NCBI RefSeq assembly: GCF_022200785.1 | Contig: NZ_CP087585.1 | Coordinates: 3,348,001-3,412,000 of the forward strand | Source of the DNA: Pedobacter mucosus | Lineage (GTDB): Bacteria > Bacteroidota > Bacteroidia > Sphingobacteriales > Sphingobacteriaceae | Direction: 5' to 3' | Length of the DNA stretch: 64,000 bases | Part shown: one piece after another, positions 1-9,350 of the stretch | Numbering within the stretch: position 1 is the stretch's first letter | Layout: each line of letters opens with the position of its first letter | Position numbers and translations under genes: made by a program | Notes under the pieces: generated by a model | What the model saw: the letters and a program-made list of their open reading frames with translations, nothing else | Told to the model about the DNA's origin: nothing | Database searches by the model: none

Positions 1-211
1 CCAATTCTTCAACAGAAGGATAAGAATTACGCTCGCTAAATAAAATCCATTCTGCTTTTCCATCAATACTAACACTAGGTGTAGGTTTCGCTAGTAATAA
101 ATCAGCAATTTCTTTTGGTGGAAGCTGGTAGTTTATCGCGTCTTGAGCAGCCACATTCATGGAAATGCCGATTCCTAAGATTAAAAAATGAAAGTGTAGT
201 TTTTTTATCAT
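1..211 (-). CDS. S9 family peptidase, N-terminal part (cut by window edge)
   Basis: Only the first 70 codons lie in the window; the gene continues beyond base 1. The start is an ATG at 209-211. A hydrophobic signal peptide (about residues 1-22, ending near NVAAQ) is followed by YQLPPKEIADLLLAKPTP, a segment I recognise from the N-terminus of Bacteroidota S9 peptidases of the dipeptidyl/acylaminoacyl type. The catalytic domain is not visible. The protein would be exported and act on peptides. The family call rests on this short stretch. Confidence 0.6.
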   Translation of the reverse strand, partial: MIKKLHFHFLILGIGISMNVAAQDAINYQLPPKEIADLLLAKPTPSVSIDGKAEWILFSERNSYPSVEEL

Positions 212-413
212 GTCTAGTTGTTTTATTTGAATAAGGGAACATTCAAATATTGGAAAATTTAAGTTATTAACGCGTAACTTATTATTTACAGAGATTACTC
301 TAGATAAAAATAGACTTTATCCATTAAATACCTTTTGAACTAGAATATTATGTTTTACACTTACTAGTAAAAAATGAACAATGATTTAAAATTAACTTTT
401 AAAATTTTATAGT

Positions 414-448
414 CACAAAAAAAGTCCTGTTCTTTTGAACAGGACTTT
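414..448 (-). terminator. Rho-independent terminator of the ribosomal supercluster
   Basis: There is a perfect 12-bp inverted repeat, arms 421-432 and 437-448, around a TTTT loop. On the minus strand it is followed by a run of T. It lies 22 bp past the rplQ stop and closes the S10-spc-alpha transcript. Confidence 0.9.
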
Positions 449-470
449 CTTATCTCTAAAAAGGACTTGA

Positions 471-998
471 CTATTCTCCTTTTGGTTCTTCAGTAGCAGG
501 TGCTTCATCAGCAGGAGCAGCAACTTCTTCAGTAACTTCAGCGTTAGCATCAGCAGCTTTAGGTGCAGCAGTAGCTTTACTTCTACCACGACGAGTTGTT
601 TTCTTCTCTTCTTTAGCTTCTACGTCTTTACCGTAAACTTCATTGTAATCTACCAATTCAATTAAAGCCATCTCCGCATTATCACCTTGACGATTGTTTA
701 ATTTGATGATACGAGTATAACCACCTGGACGGTTTGCAACTTTTTCAGCAATTTCGCGGAACAAAATTGTTACTACTTCTTTATCTTGTAAGTAAGAGAA
801 TACTGTACGACGAGAGTGTGTAGTATCGTTTTTTGATTTTGTAATAATAGGCTCAACATATACACGTAAAGCTTTTGCTTTAGCTAAAGTTGTTGAGATT
901 CTTTTGTGCAAAATAAGTGATGAAGCCATGTTAGCTAACATCGCCTTTCTGTGCGAGGTTGTTCTACCTAAGTGATTGTGTTTTTTACCGTGTCTCAT
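471..998 (-). CDS. rplQ: 50S ribosomal protein L17
   Basis: L17 is a large-subunit protein near the exit tunnel. The start chosen is the ATG at 996-998, giving [20 protein letters not shown], the normal L17 N-terminus; a longer frame from a TTG at 1034 only adds non-conserved residues. The protein is 175 aa. The conserved domain ends near residue 120 and is followed by a tail rich in Ala, Glu and Lys (from about residue 125 to the end), making it longer than the roughly 120-aa L17 of many bacteria. It is the last gene of the operon, downstream of rpoA. Confidence 0.97.
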   Translation of the reverse strand: MRHGKKHNHLGRTTSHRKAMLANMASSLILHKRISTTLAKAKALRVYVEPIITKSKNDTTHSRRTVFSYLQDKEVVTILFREIAEKVANRPGGYTRIIKLNNRQGDNAEMALIELVDYNEVYGKDVEAKEEKKTTRRGRSKATAAPKAADANAEVTEEVAAPADEAPATEEPKGE

Positions 999-1086
999 TT
1001 CGAGTGTTGTAAGGCATATACCGTCTCTTTGCAATTAAGCTGAGGGAATTATATACCATGAAAAATATTAAAATTTATTAAGCTTT

Positions 1087-1125
1087 AAGTTTTAAGTCAT
1101 ACGTATTACGTAACACTTAAAACTT
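1087..1125. repeat. Inverted repeat in the rpoA-rplQ spacer
   Basis: Perfect 11-bp arms (AAGTTTTAAGT at 1087-1097, ACTTAAAACTT at 1115-1125) surround a 17-nt centre that contains TACGTA twice. It lies inside the transcribed operon and has no T-run that would make it a terminator. Confidence 0.75.
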
Positions 1126-1134
1126 ATAACTTTA

Positions 1135-2127
1135 TTACTCTTCGTCTAATTTAAATTTAGACAGGTTCATACCAAATGATAAACCTTTTGATTTTACTAA
1201 TTCTTGAATTTCAGTAAGTGATTTTTTACCAAAGTTTCTGAATTTTAACATATCAGCAACATCGTAAGAAACCAAATCAGCTAAAGTACGGATATCAGCA
1301 GCTTTTAAGCAGTTTAATGCCCTAACTGAAAGATCCATATCCACTAATTCAGTTTTAAGGATTTTACGCATATGTAAAATTTCCTCATCAACTTCTTTAG
1401 TTTCTTCTTTTGCTTGAGATTCTAATACCAAGTTTTCATCAGAGAACAACATAAAGTGTTGGATAAGAATTTTAGCCGCTTCTTTTAATGCTTCTTCTGG
1501 ATGAATTGAACCATCAGTAGAAATGTCTAATATCAATTTCTCATAATCCGTTTTTTGTTCAACACGGAAGTTTTCAATTGTATATTTTACATTTTTAATT
1601 GGAGTGTAGATCGAATCAATTGCAATAACACCTACAACAGCATCAGCAACTTTATTTTCCTCTGCAGGAACATAACCGCGACCTTTATTAAGTGTTAATT
1701 CAACTTCTAAAGTAACAGATTTGTCCATGTTGCAAATAACATGCTCAGGATTTAAAACTGTAAAGTTGTTAGAGAATTTAGTGATATCACCAGCTTTAAA
1801 CTGATCTTGACCGTTTACGATAATAAAAACTTTCTCAGCATCACCAGAATCACCAGTCTTCTTAAAACGTACTTGTTTCAAGTTCAAAATGATATCTGTT
1901 AAATCTTCTACTACACCTTTCATGGTAGAAAATTCATGAGATACGCCTGAAAAACGAATAGTAGTAATAGCATAACCTTCTAACGAAGAAAGTAAAATTC
2001 TTCTTAAGGCATTACCAATTGTTACACCGAAACCGGGCTCTAAAGGACGAAATTCAAATATACCATCGAAATCAGTTGATTTCTGCATGATCACTTTGTC
2101 TGGTTTCTGAAATGCTAAAATTGCCAT
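1135..2127 (-). CDS. rpoA: RNA polymerase alpha subunit
   Basis: This is the alpha subunit, whose dimer nucleates RNA polymerase assembly and whose C-terminal domain contacts DNA and activators. At 330 aa it has usual length. The N-terminal domain (about residues 1-230) has the motif [21 protein letters not shown] linker follows, then the helix-hairpin-helix C-terminal domain (about 255-325) with [13 protein letters not shown] and [16 protein letters not shown] sequence. It sits between rpsD and rplQ, the standard alpha-operon order. Confidence 0.98.
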   Translation of the reverse strand: MAILAFQKPDKVIMQKSTDFDGIFEFRPLEPGFGVTIGNALRRILLSSLEGYAITTIRFSGVSHEFSTMKGVVEDLTDIILNLKQVRFKKTGDSGDAEKVFIIVNGQDQFKAGDITKFSNNFTVLNPEHVICNMDKSVTLEVELTLNKGRGYVPAEENKVADAVVGVIAIDSIYTPIKNVKYTIENFRVEQKTDYEKLILDISTDGSIHPEEALKEAAKILIQHFMLFSDENLVLESQAKEETKEVDEEILHMRKILKTELVDMDLSVRALNCLKAADIRTLADLVSYDVADMLKFRNFGKKSLTEIQELVKSKGLSFGMNLSKFKLDEE

Positions 2128-2212
2128 TTATATTTTTTTAAATTCGTTATTGAATATATAGTAACATGAAAAAAGTTAATTACCCTTTGGAGGCAATTAA
2201 CTAAATCACTTA

Positions 2213-2821
2213 TTACTTTGAGTATAACTCGATGATTAAGTTTTCCTTAATATTTTCAGGAATCTCATCACGTTGTGGATAGGTTAAGAATTTACCAGTT
2301 AATTCACCAGCATTCCACTCTAACCAAGCAAACTTATTAATAGTTCTACCTGCAACTGAGTTAGTAATTGATTCTAAAGATTTCGATTTTTCACGAACAG
2401 CAATCACGTCACCAGCTTTTAACTGATATGAAGGGATATTTACAACTTCACCATTAACCGTAATATGTTTGTGGCTAACCAACTGGCGTGAGCCAGAACG
2501 AGTTGTTGCAATACCTAAACGGTAAACTGCATTATCTAAACGTGCTTCTAATAATTGAAGTAAGTTATCACCTGTGATACCTGCACGTGAAGATGCTTTT
2601 TTAAACAAGTTACTGAACTGCTTTTCTAATACACCATAAGTATATTTTACTTTTTGTTTCTCCATTAACTGGATCGCATATTCAGATTGTTTCCCTCTTC
2701 TTTTTGATGAGCCGTGTTGCCCAGGAGGATAATTTTTTCTGTCTAACACCTTATCAGGACCGAAGATTGGTTCTCTGAATTTACGTGCAATTTTACTTTT
2801 GGGGCCTGTATATCTTGCCAT
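2213..2821 (-). CDS. rpsD: 30S ribosomal protein S4
   Basis: S4 is a primary 16S rRNA-binding protein that starts 30S assembly; in several bacteria it represses its own operon, which is not tested here. The protein is 202 aa. It begins [20 protein letters not shown] and has an S4 RNA-binding domain in the middle ([18 protein letters not shown]). It lacks the N-terminal zinc-cysteine cluster, so it is the zinc-free form. The spacer to rpoA contains a small perfect stem (GTTAATT at 2175-2181 with AATTAAC at 2195-2201). Confidence 0.98.
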   Translation of the reverse strand: MARYTGPKSKIARKFREPIFGPDKVLDRKNYPPGQHGSSKRRGKQSEYAIQLMEKQKVKYTYGVLEKQFSNLFKKASSRAGITGDNLLQLLEARLDNAVYRLGIATTRSGSRQLVSHKHITVNGEVVNIPSYQLKAGDVIAVREKSKSLESITNSVAGRTINKFAWLEWNAGELTGKFLTYPQRDEIPENIKENLIIELYSK

Positions 2822-2882
2822 TTTTTGTGTTTTTTAAAGTATCATTCAACCTGAAGCTGAAGATTCTTAGCTTTAAAATTAA

Positions 2883-3272
2883 TTAAACTCTTCTCTTTTT
2901 AGGAGGACGACATCCATTGTGTGGAAGTGGAGTGATATCTTTAATAGATAAAACTTCAATACCTGCTACTTGTAAAGTTCTGATTGCAGATTCACGACCT
3001 GAACCTGGACCTTTTACAAATACTTCAACTTTACGTAAACCTAAATCAAATGCAACTTTACCGCAATCTGAAGCTGCTTGTCCAGCTGCATACGGTGTGT
3101 TCTTTTTAGAACCTTTAAAGCCCATTTTACCAGCTGAAGACCATGAAATGGTTTGTCCGCCGTTGTTTGTTAAGGTAACGATGATGTTGTTGAAAGTAGC
3201 ATTGATATGAGCCTGACCCACAGATTCAATTACAACGATACGTTTTTTGGTTACTTTTTTACTCTTAGCCAT
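2883..3272 (-). CDS. rpsK: 30S ribosomal protein S11
   Basis: S11 lies on the 30S platform close to the E-site mRNA. The protein is 129 aa with the usual basic N-terminus ([11 protein letters not shown]), the core [13 protein letters not shown] and the C-terminal signature [13 protein letters not shown]. It follows rpsM and precedes rpsD, the standard alpha-operon order. A different frame is open on the opposite strand across the gene and is a shadow. Confidence 0.98.
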   Translation of the reverse strand: MAKSKKVTKKRIVVIESVGQAHINATFNNIIVTLTNNGGQTISWSSAGKMGFKGSKKNTPYAAGQAASDCGKVAFDLGLRKVEVFVKGPGSGRESAIRTLQVAGIEVLSIKDITPLPHNGCRPPKKRRV

Positions 3273-3302
3273 TTTTGCTTTTAGATTCTAGATATGAGAC
3301 TT

Positions 3303-3326
3303 GAGATAGAAAACATTCTCTATCTC
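3303..3326. repeat. Inverted repeat in the rpsM-rpsK spacer
   Basis: Perfect 8-bp arms (GAGATAGA at 3303-3310, TCTATCTC at 3319-3326) enclose 8 nt. The surrounding spacer is rich in the word GAGA/TCTC. It is not terminator-like and is one of a series of unrelated spacer hairpins. Confidence 0.6.
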
Positions 3327-3413
3327 GGCACTCAGCATCCTAATTTTTATCTTTATATTCCAGATTTGAAAAGATTAGATATAGTTATTATATCCCCTTC
3401 TCAGCTCTATCTA

Positions 3414-3791
3414 TTATTTAGTAGCTTTTTTCTTGTTAGCAACTGTTTTTCTCTTACCCTTACGAGTACGTGAGTTATTTTTTGTACGCTGACCACGAGA
3501 AGGTAAACCTTTTCTATGACGTAAACCACGGTAACAACCAATATCCATTAAACGTTTAATGTTTAATTGAACCTCTGAACGTAAAGCACCTTCTACTTTA
3601 ATTTCATCGTTAATCATTGTACGAATAGCTGATAACTCATCATCAGTCCAAGCTTCTACTTTTTTATTAACGTCGATACCTGCAGTTGTTAAAATACGCT
3701 GTGCAGTAGTTTTTCCTATACCGTAGATATAAGTTAAACCAATCTCTCCTCTTTTGTTTCTTGGTAAATCAATACCTGAAATCCTTGCCAT
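3414..3791 (-). CDS. rpsM: 30S ribosomal protein S13
   Basis: S13 is in the 30S head and forms bridges to the 50S subunit. The protein is 125 aa: [20 protein letters not shown] at the N-terminus, helix-two-turn-helix [16 protein letters not shown], and the basic tail [18 protein letters not shown] that reaches toward tRNA. It lies between rpmJ and rpsK. The 70-bp spacer toward rpmJ contains a small GTAAT/ATTAC palindrome with an inner AACGG/CCGTT stem. Confidence 0.98.
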   Translation of the reverse strand: MARISGIDLPRNKRGEIGLTYIYGIGKTTAQRILTTAGIDVNKKVEAWTDDELSAIRTMINDEIKVEGALRSEVQLNIKRLMDIGCYRGLRHRKGLPSRGQRTKNNSRTRKGKRKTVANKKKATK

Positions 3792-3861
3792 ATTTATTTA
3801 TTTTTATTAGTAATTCCGAACGGCGGGCAACCGTTGTACGGTACATTACAATTTTTTTTAA

Positions 3862-3978
3862 TTACCCTTGACGTTGCTTGTATTTAGGATTTTTCTTGTT
3901 AATTACGTAAAGTTTTCCTTTACGGCGAATAATCTTACAATCAGCGCTACGTTTTTTAATTGATGATCTAACTTTCAT
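3862..3978 (-). CDS. rpmJ: 50S ribosomal protein L36, zinc-free form
   Basis: This is a 38-aa small gene. It starts at ATG 3976-3978 and reads [20 protein letters not shown], ending NPKYKQRQG. That is the L36 pattern, found next to infA as usual. Of the four zinc-ribbon positions only Cys14 is kept, so this is the C-minus paralogue type that does not bind zinc. Its start lies 1 bp from the infA stop. Confidence 0.96.
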   Translation of the reverse strand: MKVRSSIKKRSADCKIIRRKGKLYVINKKNPKYKQRQG

Positions 3979-3979
3979 T

Positions 3980-4198
3980 TTATTTATATCTATAAGTGAT
4001 GCGACCTTTTGTTAAATCATACGGAGACATCTCTAATTTTACTTTATCACCAGGAAGAATCTTGATGTAGTGCATCCGCATCTTTCCTGAGATATGAGCA
4101 ATAATTTCATGCCCGTTTTCGAGTTCAACCCTAAACATCGCATTTGATAATGCTTCTCTTATTACTCCGTCTTGTTCAATTGAGGCTTGTTTAGCCAT
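3980..4198 (-). CDS. infA: Translation initiation factor IF-1
   Basis: IF-1 binds the A site during initiation. It is 72 aa, a single OB-fold domain with [40 protein letters not shown] and the C-terminal [15 protein letters not shown]. It sits immediately upstream of rpmJ, with only one base between the genes. The map gene, often found upstream of infA in related genomes, is not present; instead there is a spacer of about 210 bp before secY. Confidence 0.97.
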   Translation of the reverse strand: MAKQASIEQDGVIREALSNAMFRVELENGHEIIAHISGKMRMHYIKILPGDKVKLEMSPYDLTKGRITYRYK

Positions 4199-4410
4199 AT
4201 TTTGTTGATTGTTACTTAATTAGCTGCTTCTAAACAGGGTTGCAAAATTAAATAAAAAATTTTAATTATTTATTTTTTTATTTTAATATTTATTCTACTG
4301 TAGAAAACGTCGATTAAACCTCTGTATTAACCTTTGAATGAGTAAATTGTATAAGTGAATAGCATTAAGCCATTCACTCATACAATCATTCAAAATTTTA
4401 TCTGTGATTA
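4199..4410. other. secY-infA spacer where map is usually found
   Basis: This 212-bp non-coding stretch has an AT-rich half (4240-4300) and a long imperfect inverted repeat at 4334-4394. No open frame resembling methionine aminopeptidase, or any remnant of it, is visible on either strand. Confidence 0.6.
4334..4394. repeat. Long imperfect inverted repeat downstream of secY
   Basis: Left arm 4334-4360 (TTGAATGAG...TATAAGTGAAT) pairs with right arm 4371-4394 (ATTCACTCATACAATCATTCAA), with a few bulged bases. The loop is about 10 nt. It lies 16 bp past the secY stop on the transcribed strand and has no T-run after it, so it is an intra-operon structure rather than a standard terminator. Confidence 0.7.
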
Positions 4411-5751
4411 TTACAACGCTGCATTACTACTAGCTGCAGGAACTCCTGATCTGCCAGTAACTCTGCCGGTTTTCATTAATCCATCATAGTGGCGCATTAA
4501 TAAATAACTCTCGATTTGCTGTAATGTATCTAAAACTACACCAACCAATATTAATAACGAAGTACCACCAAAGAAATGTGCAAACTCTTGTTTAATACCA
4601 AACTTTACTGCTATCGAAGGCAAAATCGCAATGATCGCTAAAAATACTGCGCCTGGAAAAGTGATTTTAGAAATTACATCATCAATAAATGTAGATGTAG
4701 CGAAACCTGGTTTAACACCTGGAATAAAACCACCGTTTTTCTTCATATCGTCACTCATTTGAGTTGGATTTACTGTGATTGCAGTATAGAAGAAAGTGAA
4801 TGCAATAATTAAAAACGCGAACGTTAAACTGTAAGCCAACGAAGTTGTGTTACTAAATTGAATTAACCATGAACCCTGCAATGAAGGGACAAATTGCATT
4901 AAAGCACCTGGTATAAACATCAACGCTTGAGCAAAAATAATAGGCATAACTCCAGCAGCATTAACCTTTAAAGGAATGTACTGACGAACACCGCCAAATT
5001 GGCGATTACCAACAATTTTCTTTGCGTATTGTACAGGTACCTTACGTACACCTTGAACAATTAGAATAGTAAACATCACAACTGCAAATAATGCAACAAT
5101 CTCTAAAACTAATGCAACCGGGCCTCCACCTTCGCTAGATGAACCAACACGGGCACTAAATTCTTGAGAAATTGCTACTGGTAAACGCGCAATAATACCA
5201 ACCATAATGATTAGTGATGTACCGTTACCAATACCTTTATCTGTAATCTTCTCACCTAACCACATTACAAATAATGTACCTGCCGTTAATACAAACGTAG
5301 ATAACACTAGAAATAAAGTATTTGGCAATAAAATTGCTTCTGCAGGAACTTGAGTTTTAACGTAACCTACTGACTGAACGATTGTGATCGCTACCGTTAG
5401 GTAACGCGTAATCTGGTTCATTTTTTTTCTACCACTTTCGCCTTCTTTCTGCATTTTTTGGAAAGAAGGAACAGCAATACCTAATAGTTGCACCACAATA
5501 GATGCAGAGATATAAGGCATTACCCCTAATGCTAAAATAGATACACGAGAAAAAGATCCTCCGGCAAACATATCTAGTAAGCCTAAAATTCCTGATTTTT
5601 CGTTATTTCCTAAAGCTGTTGGATCTACACCTGGTAAAACCACGTGAGATACGAAACGGTATACCAAAAGAATTAAGAGCGTAAATAAAATACGCTCTTT
5701 TAATTCCTGAATTTTCCAGATATTACTTAAAGTAGTAAATAGCTTCTTCAT
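4411..5751 (-). CDS. secY: Protein translocase subunit SecY
   Basis: SecY is the channel of the Sec translocon in the inner membrane. The protein is 446 aa with about ten membrane segments. Visible signatures are the plug region GLLDMFAGGSFSRVSILALG followed by VMPYISASIVVQLL, the cytoplasmic loop GVRKVPVQYAKK, and FFYTAITVNPTQMSDDMKKN near the end. It follows rplO by 8 bp, as in most spc operons. Confidence 0.98.
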   Translation of the reverse strand: MKKLFTTLSNIWKIQELKERILFTLLILLVYRFVSHVVLPGVDPTALGNNEKSGILGLLDMFAGGSFSRVSILALGVMPYISASIVVQLLGIAVPSFQKMQKEGESGRKKMNQITRYLTVAITIVQSVGYVKTQVPAEAILLPNTLFLVLSTFVLTAGTLFVMWLGEKITDKGIGNGTSLIIMVGIIARLPVAISQEFSARVGSSSEGGGPVALVLEIVALFAVVMFTILIVQGVRKVPVQYAKKIVGNRQFGGVRQYIPLKVNAAGVMPIIFAQALMFIPGALMQFVPSLQGSWLIQFSNTTSLAYSLTFAFLIIAFTFFYTAITVNPTQMSDDMKKNGGFIPGVKPGFATSTFIDDVISKITFPGAVFLAIIAILPSIAVKFGIKQEFAHFFGGTSLLILVGVVLDTLQQIESYLLMRHYDGLMKTGRVTGRSGVPAASSNAAL

Positions 5752-5759
5752 TTAATAAT

Positions 5760-6206
5760 TTACAATTTTACAATTGAACCACCTGCTGCTTCAATAGCTT
5801 TTTGTGCGGTTGCAGAGAACGCATGTGCTGTAATATCTAATTTTGCTTTTACTTCACCACGACCTAAAATTTTAACTAAGTCATTTTTAGAAGCTAAACC
5901 ATGCTCAATTAAAATAGGAAAATCAACAGTTGTTAAGTTGAATTTTTCTACTAAACTTTGGATAACATCTAAGTTTACACCTACATATTCTGTACGGTTA
6001 ATTGGTTTGAAACCAACCTTAGGCACACGACGTTGCAAAGGCATTTGACCACCTTCAAAACCGATTTTGTTTTTGTGTCCAGAACGTGACCCAGCACCTT
6101 TATGACCACGGGTTGAAGTTCCACCACGACCCGAACCAGTACCACGACCAATTCTCTTACTGTTTTTAATTGAACCTTTTGCAGGTTTTAAATTACTTAA
6201 ATTCAT
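5760..6206 (-). CDS. rplO: 50S ribosomal protein L15
   Basis: L15 is a late-assembly 23S rRNA-binding protein. The start chosen is ATG 6204-6206 ([20 protein letters not shown]), which is the family N-terminus; the open frame extends upstream to 6251 but without conserved residues. The protein is 148 aa. It has the Gly/Arg-rich loop [18 protein letters not shown] and a C-terminal domain with [20 protein letters not shown]. Confidence 0.97.
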   Translation of the reverse strand: MNLSNLKPAKGSIKNSKRIGRGTGSGRGGTSTRGHKGAGSRSGHKNKIGFEGGQMPLQRRVPKVGFKPINRTEYVGVNLDVIQSLVEKFNLTTVDFPILIEHGLASKNDLVKILGRGEVKAKLDITAHAFSATAQKAIEAAGGSIVKL

Positions 6207-6267
6207 TTTTTTGAATTTGTGTTGCCCTTCGCTTTCACTAAACAGGTACAACGATTAAACATATATA

Positions 6268-6300
6268 AAGGAAGTAAAAGCTTATAACCTTTACTTCCTT
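6268..6300. repeat. Inverted repeat in the rpmD-rplO spacer
   Basis: Perfect 11-bp arms (AAGGAAGTAAA at 6268-6278, TTTACTTCCTT at 6290-6300) enclose 11 nt. It lies between the rpmD stop and the rplO start and is transcribed with the operon. Confidence 0.75.
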
Positions 6301-6310
6301 CAAATAAATA

Positions 6311-6490
6311 TTAGATACTTTCGATTGCAATCAGGTGATTCACTTTGCGAATCATACCAATGATTTGTGGAGTAGCTTCAACTTCTACACTTTGGTTCAT
6401 TTTTGATAAACCTAAAGCTTGTACAGTTCTTTTTTGACGCTCGCTTCTATCGATAATACTTTTTACTTGTGTTATTTTGATTTTAGCCAT
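6311..6490 (-). CDS. rpmD: 50S ribosomal protein L30
   Basis: This is a 59-aa small gene between rpsE and rplO. It reads MAKIKITQVKSIIDRSERQK and continues to a C-terminal MIRKVNHLIAIESI. The pattern of two beta strands, a helix and the GMIRKVNHL-type ending matches L30, and the position is the standard one. Its ATG is 4 bp after the rpsE stop. Confidence 0.96.
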   Translation of the reverse strand: MAKIKITQVKSIIDRSERQKRTVQALGLSKMNQSVEVEATPQIIGMIRKVNHLIAIESI

Positions 6491-6494
6491 GATA

Positions 6495-7013
6495 TTATCC
6501 GTTAAAAACTTTGTTTAAATCTATACCACGAGTTTGAGCAATTGTATATGCATCACGCATTTTTGTTAATGCATCAACAGTTGCCTTTACCACGTTGTGT
6601 GGATTTGATGAACCTTTAGATTTAGCCAATACGTTATGAATACCTGCACTCTCAAGTACAGCACGCATTGCACCACCTGCAATTACACCAGTACCTACTG
6701 CTGCTGGTTTGATTAAAACAAAACCACCAGAGAATTTACCGATTTGCTCATGAGGAACAGTACCGTTTAAAATTGGAACCTTAACTAAGTTCTTTTTTGC
6801 ATCATCAACACCTTTAGCTATTGCCTCAGTTACCTCTTTTGCTTTACCTAAACCAAATCCAACAACACCGTTCTCATCTCCTACAACAACAATCGCTGAG
6901 AAACTAAAAGTACGACCACCTTTAGTTACTTTGGCAACGCGTTGTATACTAACCAAACGATCCTTTAATTCGATATCGGTGGTTTTTACTCTTTTTATAT
7001 TAATAGTTGACAT
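6495..7013 (-). CDS. rpsE: 30S ribosomal protein S5
   Basis: S5 sits at the mRNA entry channel and influences decoding fidelity. The protein is 172 aa. The N-terminal double-stranded RNA-binding domain includes [20 protein letters not shown] and [19 protein letters not shown]; the C-terminal domain includes [20 protein letters not shown] and [16 protein letters not shown]. It follows rplR in the normal spc order. Confidence 0.98.
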   Translation of the reverse strand: MSTINIKRVKTTDIELKDRLVSIQRVAKVTKGGRTFSFSAIVVVGDENGVVGFGLGKAKEVTEAIAKGVDDAKKNLVKVPILNGTVPHEQIGKFSGGFVLIKPAAVGTGVIAGGAMRAVLESAGIHNVLAKSKGSSNPHNVVKATVDALTKMRDAYTIAQTRGIDLNKVFNG

Positions 7014-7031
7014 CTTACTTATTTCTTCAGA

Positions 7032-7385
7032 TTAAAATACTAGACCAGCTTCGCGGGCACCCTCTGCCAACGACTTCACACGACCGTGGTATAAATAGCC
7101 ATTTCTATCGAAAACAACTTCTTTAACACCTGCTGCGATTGCTTTTTCTGCAACTAATTTACCAACAGCAACCGATTGGTCACTTTTGTTTCCAGTACCA
7201 GTAAAATCTTTCGATAATGATGATGCTGAAGCTAATGTTAAACCAGTTATATCGTTGATTACTTGAGCATAGATACCTTTGTTGCTTCTAAAAACAGATA
7301 ACCTTGGACGTTCTTCCGAACCAGTAAGTCTTTTTCTGATCCCTTTTTTAATACGATCTCTTCTTGATAATTTTTTACGTGCCAT
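7032..7385 (-). CDS. rplR: 50S ribosomal protein L18
   Basis: L18 binds 5S rRNA as part of the central protuberance. The protein is 117 aa, with the basic N-terminus [20 protein letters not shown], the core [19 protein letters not shown] and the ending [20 protein letters not shown] plus AREAGLVF. It is 5 bp downstream of rplF. Confidence 0.98.
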   Translation of the reverse strand: MARKKLSRRDRIKKGIRKRLTGSEERPRLSVFRSNKGIYAQVINDITGLTLASASSLSKDFTGTGNKSDQSVAVGKLVAEKAIAAGVKEVVFDRNGYLYHGRVKSLAEGAREAGLVF

Positions 7386-7390
7386 GATTA

Positions 7391-7948
7391 TTATTTCTTA
7401 GATGCTGATTTACCTGCTTTTCTTCTTAACACTTCACCCACAAACTTGATACCTTTACCTTTATAAGGCTCCGGAGCACGTAACGAACGAATTTTCGCTG
7501 CTACCTGACCAATCAATTGTTTGTCAATACTTTCTAAAATAATTTTAGGAGTTTGACCTTTTTCTGATGTAGTGGTTACTTTAATTTCCTCTGGTAATTG
7601 GAATACATAATGGTGAGAATAACCTAAAACTAGATCTAATGTATTACCTGTGTTTGTAGCACGGTAACCTACACCTACTAATTCTTGTTGAGATTTGTAA
7701 CCATCAGTAACACCAACAACCATATTGTTAATTAAGGAGCGGTATAAACCATGTAATGCTTTGTGTTTCTTTTGTTCTGAAGGACGAGTAACTGTTAAAA
7801 TTCCTTCTTCTTGACTTACAGTGATATCAGTATCAACTGCTTGTATTAATTCACCTTTAGGTCCTTTTACACTTACTACATTATCGTTAGATACTGTAAT
7901 GGTAACACCTGCAGGGATTGTTATTGGGGCTTTTCCTATTCTAGACAT
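7391..7948 (-). CDS. rplF: 50S ribosomal protein L6
   Basis: L6 lies near the sarcin-ricin loop, where elongation factors bind. The protein is 185 aa, with [20 protein letters not shown] at the start, two L6 domains, and the C-terminal signature [20 protein letters not shown]. Spacing to rpsH is 19 bp and to rplR 5 bp. Confidence 0.98.
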   Translation of the reverse strand: MSRIGKAPITIPAGVTITVSNDNVVSVKGPKGELIQAVDTDITVSQEEGILTVTRPSEQKKHKALHGLYRSLINNMVVGVTDGYKSQQELVGVGYRATNTGNTLDLVLGYSHHYVFQLPEEIKVTTTSEKGQTPKIILESIDKQLIGQVAAKIRSLRAPEPYKGKGIKFVGEVLRRKAGKSASKK

Positions 7949-7967
7949 TGTGCTGTTCTCCTATAAA

Positions 7968-8366
7968 TTAATAAACGTGACACAATACCTCACCACCAAT
8001 ATTTAATTTGGCTGCTTCTTTATCAGTCATTACACCTTTAGAAGTAGATAAGATTGCGATACCTAAACCGTTTAATACTCTTGGCATATTTTCTACACCA
8101 GCATAGTTTCTCAAACCTGGTTTACTAATTCGCATCAAAGTACGAATAGCAGGAACTTTAGTTATTGGATTGTATTTCAAGGCGATTTTAATAGTGCCTT
8201 GAACTGTAGTATCTTCAAACTTGTAGTTCGCGATGTAACCTTTATCGAAAAGAACTTTTGTAATTTCTTTTTTAAGGTTTGATGCAGGAATTTCTACAAC
8301 ACGGTGGTTGGCCTTAATGGCATTCCTTACTCTTGTTAAATAATCTGCTATTGGATCTGTATTCAT
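7968..8366 (-). CDS. rpsH: 30S ribosomal protein S8
   Basis: S8 is a primary binder of the 16S central domain; in E. coli it represses the spc operon, though no such site was identified here. The protein is 132 aa: [20 protein letters not shown] at the start, ending [20 protein letters not shown] and GGEVLCHVY, the normal S8 C-terminus. The 151-bp spacer before it (toward rpsN) carries two hairpins. Confidence 0.98.
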   Translation of the reverse strand: MNTDPIADYLTRVRNAIKANHRVVEIPASNLKKEITKVLFDKGYIANYKFEDTTVQGTIKIALKYNPITKVPAIRTLMRISKPGLRNYAGVENMPRVLNGLGIAILSTSKGVMTDKEAAKLNIGGEVLCHVY

Positions 8367-8453
8367 TTTTTATTGTTTTTGATAGTGGTATCCTTCCGCT
8401 ACCCAGCGATGGGACCTGCTATCGGTTAAATTCTTTTTTAGTATATAGACATA

Positions 8454-8498
8454 AGTATCAAGTATCAAGAAACCTATTCGGTCTCGATACTTGATACT
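8454..8498. repeat. Inverted repeat in the rpsN-rpsH spacer
   Basis: Perfect 13-bp arms (AGTATCAAGTATC at 8454-8466, GATACTTGATACT at 8486-8498) enclose 19 nt. Each arm is itself a double copy of the word AGTATCA. A second, weaker stem (GATAG...CTATC) sits in the same spacer at about 8381-8423. Confidence 0.8.
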
Positions 8499-8517
8499 CA
8501 GTACTAGCTACTTTATA

Positions 8518-8787
8518 TTACCAAGATGCTTTTCTAACACCTGGTATTTTACCGTCTAGTGCCATTTGGCGAAACGTAACCCTTGAAATACCAAAGGTAC
8601 GCATGTAACCACGTGGGCGACCAGTTAATTTACAACGGTTGTGTAAACGTACTGGAGATGAGTTTCTAGGTAATTTATCTAGTCCTTCAAAATCTCCTGC
8701 AGCTTTTAAAACTGCACGTTTCTCAGCGTATCTAGCTACCAATTTTTGGCGCTTAACTTCGCGTGCTTTTACACCTTCTTTTGCCAT
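8518..8787 (-). CDS. rpsN: 30S ribosomal protein S14, zinc-free long form
   Basis: S14 is in the 30S head. The protein is 89 aa, the long form without the C-x2-C...C-x2-C zinc site. It has [20 protein letters not shown] and the C-terminal [20 protein letters not shown] with RKASW. Its ATG overlaps the rplE stop by one base (TAATG), which suggests translational coupling. Confidence 0.97.
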   Translation of the reverse strand: MAKEGVKAREVKRQKLVARYAEKRAVLKAAGDFEGLDKLPRNSSPVRLHNRCKLTGRPRGYMRTFGISRVTFRQMALDGKIPGVRKASW

Positions 8788-9350
8788 TATTCTGCTGTTT
8801 TTTGATTTTTAAATGGTAATCCGAATTGCTTCAATAACTCTAAAGCTTCAACGTCAGATTTTGCCGAAGTTACGAAAGTTATATCCATACCTAAAATTTT
8901 ATTGATTTTATCGATATTAATTTCTGGAAAGATGATTTGTTCAGTAACACCTAACGTGTAATTACCTTTTCCATCAAATCCTTTTTCGTTAATTCCTTTA
9001 AAATCACGAATACGTGGTAAAGCTACAGAGATCAAACGATCCAAGAACTCATACATATTGTTATCACGTAAAGTAACACGTACACCTACTGGCATACCTT
9101 TACGCAACTTAAAGTTAGAGATATCTTTCTTTGAATTAGCAGGAACCGCTTGTTGACCAGTGATGGTTGACAACTCAACGATTGTAGTATCCATTATCTT
9201 TTTATCTGTAACTGAAAAACGACCTACACCCTGATTGATACAGATTTTTTCCAATTTAGGAACCTGCATTACAGTTTTGTACTGAAATTTTTCTTTTAGT
9301 GCATTTACAACTTCTTCTTTGTATTTGCTTTTTAATCTAGGTGTAGCCAT
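8787..9350 (-). CDS. rplE: 50S ribosomal protein L5
   Basis: L5 binds 5S rRNA and contacts P-site tRNA. The protein is 187 aa with [20 protein letters not shown], the [20 protein letters not shown] loop, and [20 protein letters not shown]. Its ATG overlaps the rplX stop by one base, and its stop overlaps the rpsN start. Confidence 0.98.
   Translation of the reverse strand: MATPRLKSKYKEEVVNALKEKFQYKTVMQVPKLEKICINQGVGRFSVTDKKIMDTTIVELSTITGQQAVPANSKKDISNFKLRKGMPVGVRVTLRDNNMYEFLDRLISVALPRIRDFKGINEKGFDGKGNYTLGVTEQIIFPEINIDKINKILGMDITFVTSAKSDVEALELLKQFGLPFKNQKTAE

Noticed and set aside
4334..4394. Terminator after secY
   Set aside because: The stem is long but imperfect and no T-run follows on the transcribed strand; the operon continues.
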